Assembly: GCF_018310345.1 (NCBI RefSeq)
Contig: NZ_JAGXBY010000003.1
Coordinates: 620,001 to 684,000 of the forward strand
Length of the DNA stretch: 64,000 bases
Reading direction: 5' to 3'
Origin: Ornithinibacillus massiliensis
GTDB taxonomy: Bacteria; Bacillota; Bacilli; Bacillales; Amphibacillaceae
This document shows positions 54,780 to 62,255 of this stretch, piece by piece. Numbering within the stretch: the stretch's first letter is position 1; every line of letters begins with the position of its first letter. The position numbers and the translations under genes are program-made. The notes below the pieces were generated by a model. That model was given only the letters and a program-made list of their open reading frames with translations, was not told the DNA's origin and ran no database searches.

Positions 54780-54971
54780 TCATGTTGTAGAAGAGCAAGT
54801 TGAGCTTGAACCACATGTAGAGCAGTTGCTACCAAACGCAGAACCACTAGTAGCAGCTGTCTCTGGTAGAGCCGTAGCTTCATTGATATCAACAAACTCT
54901 AACTCTTCAATGTCTGCAAATAATTGATCAATTTTTTCATTTTCATTGATCTTTGTAAGTTCTTTTGACAT
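54780..54971 (-). CDS. Thiopeptide/TOMM-type RiPP precursor peptide, 63 residues
   Basis: An acidic leader (residues 1-~47, with EELEFVDINEATALPE like TclE-type leaders) and a core of Ser, Thr, Cys and Gly: SNCSTCGSSSTCSSTT (48-63), Cys at 50, 53 and 59. The ATG at 54971 follows AAAGGAGGTGATAATT, one of the best ribosome sites in the window; an in-frame ATG nine bases upstream is ignored. Ser48 and Ser57 are ten positions apart, the spacing of the two Ser that form the pyridine of micrococcin-type thiopeptides. Cleavage site and ring are inferences. Confidence 0.88.
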   Translation of the reverse strand: MSKELTKINENEKIDQLFADIEELEFVDINEATALPETAATSGSAFGSNCSTCGSSSTCSSTT

Positions 54972-54994
54972 AATTATCACCTCCTTTAATAGAA

Positions 54995-55705
54995 TTAAAC
55001 TACAGTATATCCATAGTCTATAACAATATTTTGACCTCTAATTGCATCGCTTTTATCAGATGTTAAAAATTCGATTACATTAGAAACTTCAGTTGGTGTT
55101 ACTAGCTTTTTATAAGGAATTCTATTTATAAGTCTCTTACCAGGGAAGCTATCAAAATATTCCTTGTTTTCCTCTGTTAATACATAGGTTGGTGAAACAC
55201 AATTTATCTTAATATCTTTATTCGAATACTTAGCGAAGTCAACAGTTAGATTTTTTACTAGTTGAATAATCGCTGCCTTAGACGGCCCATAATCTACTCG
55301 ATCTTCATGCCCAACGATTCCATTTTGCGATGCAACACACACGATGGAAATTTTTTCAGAAAACAGGTTATATATCCGTTTTAGGAATTTAACAATTCCA
55401 AATAAATTTATATCAAATGTTTCTTGCCAGGAATCGGTTGTCGAAGTAAAAAAGTTTCTCATATAATTAACACCAGCTAAATATATTACGCCATCAATAT
55501 TCAAATTCTTTCCCTTAATTACTTCATATATTTTATTAAGATCTTGTTCTGATGTAATATCATAAGATAACTGAATGGAATTAGAATTTTCCACCATTTC
55601 TTCGCCTAAAGATTTATCTATACATACTTGAAAATAATCTTTAAAGGTATCTCTAACAGCTTGTCCTATAATTCCTTCAGAACCAATAATGATTATGTTT
55701 TTCAA
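54995..55705 (-). CDS. SDR oxidoreductase of the RiPP island
   Basis: About 236 residues. The cofactor loop GSEGIIG (8-14) is a variant TGxxxGIG, then YLAGVN, active-site Ser in VASQNG, and YxxxK in DYGPSKAA, so the catalytic set is complete. The TTG at 55705 follows GAGGTG by six bases. It is encoded between the 400-residue protein and the precursor. In micrococcin biosynthesis, dehydrogenase-type enzymes process the C-terminal Thr; this core also ends in Thr-Thr, so C-terminal tailoring is a fair guess. Other oxidations or reductions are possible. Confidence 0.82.
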   Translation of the reverse strand: MKNIIIIGSEGIIGQAVRDTFKDYFQVCIDKSLGEEMVENSNSIQLSYDITSEQDLNKIYEVIKGKNLNIDGVIYLAGVNYMRNFFTSTTDSWQETFDINLFGIVKFLKRIYNLFSEKISIVCVASQNGIVGHEDRVDYGPSKAAIIQLVKNLTVDFAKYSNKDIKINCVSPTYVLTEENKEYFDSFPGKRLINRIPYKKLVTPTEVSNVIEFLTSDKSDAIRGQNIVIDYGYTVV

Positions 55706-55734
55706 TAACCACACCTCAACTCAGTATTAAGATT

Positions 55735-56937
55735 CTATGATATGCTCTCGATAATCTTATAAAACTGTTCTTTAAAAGATTCCAGTTTATTAGGAATATA
55801 TTTTTGTAATTCTATAGAATCGATTTTGTTCTTTAAATAATACTCTAGTAAAAGTAAGGTTGCTTTATTTACTTTGTAATTCTTGTTTAGGGAAATATTA
55901 TATAAATAATATTGATCATCTATTACGAACCCGATAAGCTTAAAATCTTTATGTTTTTGTAGATATTCTTTAGTAAAAAATGCATTGTAAGGGGTAACCA
56001 TATACATCTTCTTTTTTCCTAGTAAAGCAGAAATGTTTATAACCATTGGGAATATTCTCATGATTGGTGTAGTCATACGGGTATTTTTGTAACTTAAGTA
56101 GTTAACTAGCACATAAAAATCTTCATCAAAATTATTCGTAATAAGATAGTTTTTACTGTAATCCCTGAAGATGCCATCTTTAAAATAGAATAACCGCTGA
56201 TTTCTATCGATGTTCATCACTGCGGAATAATCAATAATGCCATTGGTAATTTGATTATTCAACACTTCACCATTACTTTGAAAAGATTTCATACCCTCTA
56301 TTATTTCTTCTTCGTTCATATGAATTAGATTCATATATTCTATTGTTTCTTTTTCTCTGTGAAAGTTTACTAGGACTGGAAACAATTCAGGCAGGATATC
56401 AGTGGTACATCTATCATAAAAAATGATTGAATTTATAACACAATTCTTTAAGACACTACTATTTATTTTGTTTAATAAATCCTTATTTTCAACATAAAAA
56501 TGTTTGATTTGATTTCCTTTGGTGTTTAGAGGATAGTGGCCCGTTAACAATAGTTGTAAGGCATCTTTTATAGGGGACGTTTCCTGTTCAAACTTTACAT
56601 GTAAAGCAGTGTTGTTAGGAAACTTTTTTCTAAGGTTGTAACTAGATAAAGTAGAGTGGCCAATTTTCAATATTTGGTTAGTATCGACTAATTGGAAACG
56701 GATTGGATAATTGTTATTTAAGAATCCTACAAACCTATGCATTCTTTTACCATCGCATACAAATATATAATCCGTTACGTTGTAATATTCAAGAAAGGAG
56801 TAAAAATCATCTGGTGTGTTAGTATAGAAATCTAGTAATTCAATCGAATCTAGCTTATTTAAATCTGCTCCGATTAATTGGTTTGTCATGTGGAACATTC
56901 CATACTTATCCTCATATACATATCCGATAACTAGCAA
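55735..56937 (-). CDS. Paralogue-like companion of the 803-residue protein, without cysteine clusters
   Basis: 400 residues, no known family. Blocks shared with the 803-residue protein in the same order: TGHYPLN at 132-138 (there TGYYPYN), an EGMKSFQSNGEVLNN to FYFKDG segment at the place of the SPASM cysteines, TPYN at 315-318 (there TPFN), and a PqqD-like C-terminal part (LYNISLNKNYKVNKATLLLLE). The N-terminal ~100 residues could be a reduced B12-binding-like domain. It lacks CxxxCxxC and almost all Cys. The TTG start has a distant GAGGTG. It is the first gene of the island operon. Confidence 0.55.
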   Translation of the reverse strand: MLVIGYVYEDKYGMFHMTNQLIGADLNKLDSIELLDFYTNTPDDFYSFLEYYNVTDYIFVCDGKRMHRFVGFLNNNYPIRFQLVDTNQILKIGHSTLSSYNLRKKFPNNTALHVKFEQETSPIKDALQLLLTGHYPLNTKGNQIKHFYVENKDLLNKINSSVLKNCVINSIIFYDRCTTDILPELFPVLVNFHREKETIEYMNLIHMNEEEIIEGMKSFQSNGEVLNNQITNGIIDYSAVMNIDRNQRLFYFKDGIFRDYSKNYLITNNFDEDFYVLVNYLSYKNTRMTTPIMRIFPMVINISALLGKKKMYMVTPYNAFFTKEYLQKHKDFKLIGFVIDDQYYLYNISLNKNYKVNKATLLLLEYYLKNKIDSIELQKYIPNKLESFKEQFYKIIESIS

Positions 56938-56982
56938 TTTACAAACAACACCTCTATAGACTTTATTAATAATTCGATTATC

Positions 56983-57011
56983 ATTTTAGCATTACAATTA
57001 CATGAAGTAAA
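56983..57011 (-). promoter_or_regulatory. Candidate promoter of the RiPP operon
   Basis: On the minus strand TTTACT (57006-57011), 17-base spacer, TAAAAT (56983-56988), about 45 bases before the first gene. The region is very AT-rich, so chance matches are possible. Confidence 0.45.
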
Positions 57012-57115
57012 TAATTTTTCTTAATTATTTATAAAATTTTAACATTATTGAAATTAGTCTATCACTCTATTATAATAACCATTAATTGGAATCAACAATT
57101 TTATTGTGACTACCA

Positions 57116-57143
57116 TTGATAATCTCTTCTAAATTATTATAAA
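57116..57143 (+). promoter_or_regulatory. Candidate promoter of the aminotransferase gene
   Basis: TTGATA (57116-57121), 16-base spacer, TATAAA (57138-57143), 17 bases before the TTG start, which itself follows GAGGTG. The very short leader makes this tentative. Confidence 0.45.
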
Positions 57144-57160
57144 TAAAAGAGGTGTTATAA

Positions 57161-58486
57161 TTGAGTACGAAGAATATGCTTTATCCACATGTTCACCCTT
57201 TAAAGCCAGTATCCTATGGACCTGATTTCCCTATTATAGTTCGGGGTGAAGGGATATACATCCAAGACACACAAGGAAAAGTTTATCTTGATGCAATAAG
57301 TGGTTTATGGAACGTTTCTTTAGGTTATGGAAATCATAAAATTAATGAGGCCATAATAAATCAGCTAGATAAAATTGCTTATGTCAATCCAATACAACAT
57401 AGTAACCCTACTACAGTAAAGTTTGCAGAACAACTATTAAACGTTGTTCCAGATAATATAGTAAATGTTATCTATACATGCACTGGTTCTGAATCTACAG
57501 AACTAGCAATTAAGATCGCTCGTAAATATAATCAACTAAAAAGTAGACCCCATAAAAACAAAATTGCCACATTAGATTTATCCTACCATGGTACGTATTA
57601 CGGATCGATGAGTATCAGTGGAGTTGATCGTGAAGTTTCTTCAGAATATGGTCCTAATCTGTCAGGGATGATTTTTTTACCCACTCCTGTTAAGAAATAC
57701 CCTAATCAAGCAAATAGTGATAGCATTGACGAGATTAAGGAAGAGTTACACAATATTTTCAATCAAGATGGGGGAAATATTGCTGCAGTAATTATAGAGC
57801 CTGTACTAGGTTCCGGGGGATCCATACCTCTCACGGTAGAATATGTTCAATTGATAAAAAAATTCTGTCTGCAACATGATATCTTGTTAGTCATCGATGA
57901 AGTAGCTACAGGCTTTGGTAGGACTGGAAGATTGTTTGGGTTTGAGCATTATAACATTGAACCAGATGTCCTTTGTTTGTCTAAAGGAATTAATAATGGT
58001 TATTTGCCATTAGGAGCTACTTTAATTAGCAGTAAAATTTATGAAACCTTTATAAGTCATAATGCCCAAATTGAACATTTATCCACACAGAATGGTAATC
58101 CATTAGCTTGTGCTGCAGGAATTACCTCCTTGGAAATAATCAATGATGATAAATTACTAAAACACGTGACAAACATTGGCGAATATCTTCGAAACGAAAT
58201 TTTTAATACACTCCAGAGTCATAAGAATTTTTCCGAAACACGAGGTAAAGGTCTTATGCTAGGTATTGAATTGGTTAAAAATAAAAAAACTTATCAATGC
58301 CTCAGCTACCAACAGATTAGTGAGCTTGTTAATAAATTTACGCAAAAAGGACTAATTGTTTATCCATTCTTTAATCAGCCACGTACAACAGGAATACATT
58401 TATTCCCGCCATTTATATTAACATATGAAGAAGCTAATAAAATTGTGAATATTATCAAGAAAGTATTTGATAATACTATTTATTGA
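57161..58486 (+). CDS. Class III PLP-dependent aminotransferase
   Basis: 441 residues. Fold type I, class III pattern: TCTGSESTELAIKIARKYNQ at about 104-123, YHGTYYGSMSISG, the PLP Asp in LLVIDEVATGFGRTG, and the Schiff-base Lys in LSKGINNGYLPLGA. It has the length of omega-amino acid/pyruvate or diaminobutyrate-type transaminases. The TTG start follows GAGGTG. It is divergent from the RiPP operon and shares its AT-rich composition. It could deaminate or aminate a cluster intermediate; it could also make a free building block. An aminotransferase is not a standard thiopeptide gene. Confidence 0.9.
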   Translation: MSTKNMLYPHVHPLKPVSYGPDFPIIVRGEGIYIQDTQGKVYLDAISGLWNVSLGYGNHKINEAIINQLDKIAYVNPIQHSNPTTVKFAEQLLNVVPDNIVNVIYTCTGSESTELAIKIARKYNQLKSRPHKNKIATLDLSYHGTYYGSMSISGVDREVSSEYGPNLSGMIFLPTPVKKYPNQANSDSIDEIKEELHNIFNQDGGNIAAVIIEPVLGSGGSIPLTVEYVQLIKKFCLQHDILLVIDEVATGFGRTGRLFGFEHYNIEPDVLCLSKGINNGYLPLGATLISSKIYETFISHNAQIEHLSTQNGNPLACAAGITSLEIINDDKLLKHVTNIGEYLRNEIFNTLQSHKNFSETRGKGLMLGIELVKNKKTYQCLSYQQISELVNKFTQKGLIVYPFFNQPRTTGIHLFPPFILTYEEANKIVNIIKKVFDNTIY

Positions 58487-59178
58487 TATTTTCTTGAACA
58501 TTAACATCCTTATAGCCCACACTTTTATTGCTAGATAAATTAATCCAGGTTTTGATCCTATTATGAAAATATGCAATAAAATTACTCGTGATTTAATTAT
58601 GGTGGAATGCAATCCTTTTAACTACTTTTCAATTGAAATAGCTCAACGCTTTTACGATTAGGCTCACCTTAATTAATATTGGTGAAATACTAGAAGGCAA
58701 TATTCCTATAAGAACCGTAACGAAATGTTATTCTGCTTTAGAAAATTATTTTATATCTACATTGAAACCAAATTTTCGAACGATTCTTTTGTTATTTTAA
58801 CTATTTTAATTTGGTGTATTACTTATCACGATTATGGATTATAAATATTCAAAAAGTATTCTATTATACGAAGAAATCCCTAGTTCATCCCATATCATTG
58901 CTAAAATAAATATTGTTGTTTAATAAGAGGCCATTTTGTCAATCCTTCGATAATGGACTCTTTTTTTATTATCACTACAAGGTTTCATGGAATCTCCTAG
59001 AACCTGTTATAGTAGTTAATTAACAATTTCTTAAAGCAAAAGCACTTCACATTTCACATACCATACTTAATGGAGGATAATCACTATACATACTAAAATA
59101 TTGACGTAGTACAAATTCAACTTTGTACAAGGGGATATTTAAGAAAAGGTTCACTTTCATTACATTACAGGAGGAGCA
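58487..59178. other. Gene-free stretch with possible decayed coding remnants
   Basis: About 690 bases without an intact gene. Several short plus frames in succession (MVECNPFNYFSIEIAQRFYD then stop; a shifted frame with INIGEILEGNIPIRTVTK and LENYFIST) read like pieces of one degraded protein, but I cannot name the parent. A terminator-like hairpin sits at 58925-58966. The rest, to the ribosome site before 59179, holds nothing I can support. Confidence 0.35.
58925..58967 (+). terminator. Terminator-like hairpin in the right border of the island
   Basis: Stem AAGAGGCCATT/AATGGACTCTT (one mismatch, 58925-58935 with 58952-58962) followed by seven T. It is the first terminator after the aminotransferase, about 440 bases downstream. 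Confidence 0.75.
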
Positions 59179-60294
59179 ATGAGAAGAGCAATGCTGTATT
59201 TCGTAATTTTTTTAATTCTACTATTGGTATCCATTATTATATTTTTAACTATCAACCCCGTGTTCGGTGGAAATCCAAGTAAACAACAACAAGAGAAATT
59301 TGAGAAATTACCTAACTATCAAAACGGAAAGTTTACCAATCAAGTAGCAACAGAGATGAACATGGGAATCTCTGGGATGTTCAAGATGATTAAAGAATCT
59401 ATCTTCCCAGGAGATAACGATCGCTCTCCAACTGGGGACTTACCTATTTCTAAATTTGATTGGGACATGGTGAAAAGTGAAGAAGATAGTTTAACTTGGT
59501 TTGGTCATTCTACTATTTTATTAAGTATTGATAATAAGAAAATATTGGTAGATCCAATGCTTGGACCGAGGCCCTCTCCAGTTTCATTTGCAGGGGGAAG
59601 TAAACGCTATAGTCAGGATCTTTTATATATTATTGAGGAATTGCCACCTATAGATGCAGTTTTCATTACGCATGATCATTATGATCACTTAGATTATACA
59701 TCCATACTTAAGCTAATGGAGAAGGGATCTCATTTTTTTGTTCCTCTAGGAGTAAGTACTCATCTTATTCGATGGGGAGTTGGCAAAGAAAGAATTACAG
59801 AACTTAATTGGTGGGACGAAACAGATTTTAACGGTTTAACGATTGCATTGACGCCATCCAAACATTTCTCAGGAAGAGGGCTACTCAATCGTAACTCCAC
59901 TTTATGGGGAGGTTGGGTTATTCTAGGGGAGAATACACGTTTTTATACAAGTGGGGATGGCGGATATGATAAACATTTTAAGGAAATAGGAGAAAAATAC
60001 GGTCCGTTTGATATTACTCTAATAGAAGGTGGACAATATGATGAGCTCTGGGACTGGGCTCATATGAAACCAGAAGAAGCCCTTCAAGCTCACTTAGATG
60101 TAAATGGAAAGAATATGATGTTAATTCATTGGGCTGCATTTACCCTCAGCTATCACAGCTGGACAGATCCAATTGAACGAGCATTAAAAGAAGCTGAAAG
60201 ATTAGAAGTGAATATCATGGCTCCACAAATTGGGGAAACGGTTCCTTTAAATAGAGACTTGCCATTAGAACCTGATTATTGGTGGGATTTTTAG
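59179..60294 (+). CDS. MBL-fold metallo-hydrolase (NAPE-PLD/UlaG-like), membrane anchored
   Basis: 371 residues. N-terminal membrane helix (about 5-25, uncleaved anchor or signal), then a metallo-beta-lactamase domain with THDHYDHLDY (His165, His167, Asp169, His170), WFGHSTILL before it, SGDGGYD and LIHWAAF after it. This arrangement matches NAPE-PLD-like/RomA-type bacterial proteins, usually phosphodiesterases or lactonases of unknown substrate. The ATG follows AGGAGGAG. It is monocistronic with a strong terminator. The anchor suggests action at the outer face of the membrane. It is not part of the RiPP island by composition. Confidence 0.88.
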   Translation: MRRAMLYFVIFLILLLVSIIIFLTINPVFGGNPSKQQQEKFEKLPNYQNGKFTNQVATEMNMGISGMFKMIKESIFPGDNDRSPTGDLPISKFDWDMVKSEEDSLTWFGHSTILLSIDNKKILVDPMLGPRPSPVSFAGGSKRYSQDLLYIIEELPPIDAVFITHDHYDHLDYTSILKLMEKGSHFFVPLGVSTHLIRWGVGKERITELNWWDETDFNGLTIALTPSKHFSGRGLLNRNSTLWGGWVILGENTRFYTSGDGGYDKHFKEIGEKYGPFDITLIEGGQYDELWDWAHMKPEEALQAHLDVNGKNMMLIHWAAFTLSYHSWTDPIERALKEAERLEVNIMAPQIGETVPLNRDLPLEPDYWWDF

Positions 60295-60349
60295 TTGGAA
60301 ATTTAAGTTTCTGATTAAGTTAGAGTTGCCGATACTGATTGTTCAAAAG

Positions 60350-60415
60350 AATACTCCCCATACGGTACGCAGATTCTAAAGAAAAATCTGTTTTGCCTTA
60401 TGGGGAGTATTTTTA
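60350..60415 (+). terminator. Terminator after the MBL-fold gene
   Basis: 13-bp outer stem AATACTCCCCATA/TATGGGGAGTATT (60350-60362 with 60399-60411), a smaller hairpin inside the loop (AGATT/AATCT), and TTT after it. Confidence 0.85.
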
Positions 60416-60453
60416 TCTAAGGTATGAATTAATAATGACATCAAAGTCTTCTT

Positions 60454-61419
60454 TTAATTGTCTAATTCAAAGTTATCAAGCATTGCACGTACTTCATCCG
60501 TTGACTCTGTGCTCATCAACTGATTTCTTAATTCACTCGCCCCTCGAAATCCTTTAACATAAATCTTAAAGAAGCGATGAAGAGCCTTGAACGAGCGTGT
60601 CTCTAATTCTTGTGAATATTTATCATAAAGATCAAGATGCAATCTTAACAGATCAAGTAATTCCTTGCTGCTATGTTCTCTCGGCTCTTTTTCAAAGGCA
60701 AATGGATTTTTAAAAATACCACGACCAATCATCACTCCGTCAACACCATATTGCTCCACAAGCTGTAAACCAGTCTGACGGTCTGGAATATCGCCATTAA
60801 TCGTCAACAGTGTTTCTGGTGCTATTGCATCACGAAGATCTTTGATTTCTTTAATTAGCTCCCAATGAGCGTCAACTTGGCTCATTTCCTTTCTTGTACG
60901 CAAATGAATTGAAAGATTAGCAATGTCCTGCTTCAATACATGTGTTAGCCAGTCCCTCCACTCATCTACATCCGTATAACCAAGTCTTGTTTTCACACTT
61001 ACAGGCAATCCTCCCGCTTTTGCAGCTTGTATTATTTCTGCAGCGACTTCCGGACGAAGAATAAGGCCGCTTCCCTTTCCTTTTGCTGCCACATTAGGCA
61101 CAGGACAGCCCATATTAATATCCACACCTCTAAACCCCAACTCCGCCATACCAATACTCATTTGTTGGAAGTATTCGGGCTTATCGCCCCAAATATGGGC
61201 AACAATTGGCTGTTCATCGTCTGTAAAAGTTAAACGTCCTCGTACACTTTGGGTTCCCTCTGGATGACAATAACTCTCCGTGTTTGTAAACTCAGTAAAA
61301 AACACATCTGGTCTAGCTGCTTCACTCACGACATGACGAAAAACAACATCTGTCACATCTTCCATTGGAGCAAGTATAAAAAATGGCCGTGGTAAATCAC
61401 GCCAAAAATTATTTACCAT
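60454..61419 (-). CDS. dus: tRNA-dihydrouridine synthase
   Basis: About 321 residues, FMN-dependent TIM barrel. LAPMEDVTD at the N-terminus is the Dus signature; [12 protein letters not shown] carries the catalytic Cys; [16 protein letters not shown] and [11 protein letters not shown] complete the FMN phosphate site. It reduces uridine to dihydrouridine in the tRNA D-loop using NADPH. An ATG at 61440 is seven codons further upstream; the ATG at 61419 fits the domain start, but both have weak ribosome sites. It is monocistronic. Confidence 0.93.
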   Translation of the reverse strand: MVNNFWRDLPRPFFILAPMEDVTDVVFRHVVSEAARPDVFFTEFTNTESYCHPEGTQSVRGRLTFTDDEQPIVAHIWGDKPEYFQQMSIGMAELGFRGVDINMGCPVPNVAAKGKGSGLILRPEVAAEIIQAAKAGGLPVSVKTRLGYTDVDEWRDWLTHVLKQDIANLSIHLRTRKEMSQVDAHWELIKEIKDLRDAIAPETLLTINGDIPDRQTGLQLVEQYGVDGVMIGRGIFKNPFAFEKEPREHSSKELLDLLRLHLDLYDKYSQELETRSFKALHRFFKIYVKGFRGASELRNQLMSTESTDEVRAMLDNFELDN

Positions 61420-61622
61420 ATTAAATTCAAATCCTTTCATTATGGGATATCAGGTCAGTATCAAATCCCAAAAGTAAAACTATAATGTCAATGTTACCTA
61501 TATACTTATAGCATGCATAAGCGCTTTTTATCAAGCTATAGTTAATTCCAAACATTATAAACTTTACCATTTACTATAAGTAACTACTAATGTTAGTAAA
61601 TATAGCTCTTTTATAGAAAATA

Positions 61623-61648
61623 AGACAGGGGCCCCTGTCTTATCTTTT
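61623..61648 (-). terminator. Terminator of the PadR/ABC operon
   Basis: AAGACAGGGG/CCCCTGTCTT, a perfect 20-base palindrome at 61623-61642 about 100 bases after the PadR stop. An additional inverted repeat CATTCCTTA/TAAGGAATG lies at 61717-61739. Confidence 0.7.
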
Positions 61649-61742
61649 CATATTTATAAGAAAATCAAGAATATCTGGAGCAAAATCCATACATTTTAAC
61701 AATTATAAGCTCCTTCCATTCCTTAACAATTAAGGAATGACT

Positions 61743-62240
61743 CTACGAATCTGCAATCATGTCTAACCATTTTATATCAGCTTCTAAATGAAGCAACGCT
61801 CCTTCAATAAGCAGTTTCATCGTTTCATTTCCTGAGCCTACCATTTGCTTCTTGAGATGGGTAAGATGAAGAACATCCTTTATCATCGTTTCCTTTTGAT
61901 TTCTTATCATGCTTTGCCTATTCTCATAAGTCACTTGATTGGCACATAGAAACTTAAAGTAAAATTCGTCCTTGAACAAGGATCTACCAACAGGCTCCTC
62001 CAACCAACGCCAGAGCTCCTCTTTACCGGCAGTTGTAATCGTATAGAGCTTGCGGTCCTTCTTATCATGACCTGGGGTTTCTACTAGTGAATCCCTTTCT
62101 AGTCGGTCAAGTGTCGTATATACCTGTCCTGCATTTAATGGCCACATTCCTTGCACCATTTCCTCGAATCCGGTCTTTAATTCATAACCATGTCTAGGTT
62201 TTTCATACAATAGGGCGAGTAGTGAATGTTTTACTGACAT
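61743..62240 (-). CDS. PadR-family transcriptional regulator
   Basis: 165 residues. The N-terminal winged helix is of the PadR type (KHSLLALLYEKPRHGYEL, then NAGQVYTTLDRLERDSLV and a basic wing), followed by a C-terminal helical dimerisation domain of the Vir type. The start is ATG behind GCGAGGAAT, 15 bases after the FtsX-type permease gene on the same strand, so regulator and ABC system form one operon. It presumably represses the operon and responds to an exported compound. Confidence 0.9.
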   Translation of the reverse strand: MSVKHSLLALLYEKPRHGYELKTGFEEMVQGMWPLNAGQVYTTLDRLERDSLVETPGHDKKDRKLYTITTAGKEELWRWLEEPVGRSLFKDEFYFKFLCANQVTYENRQSMIRNQKETMIKDVLHLTHLKKQMVGSGNETMKLLIEGALLHLEADIKWLDMIADS

Positions 62241-62255
62241 GTTGATATTCCTCGC

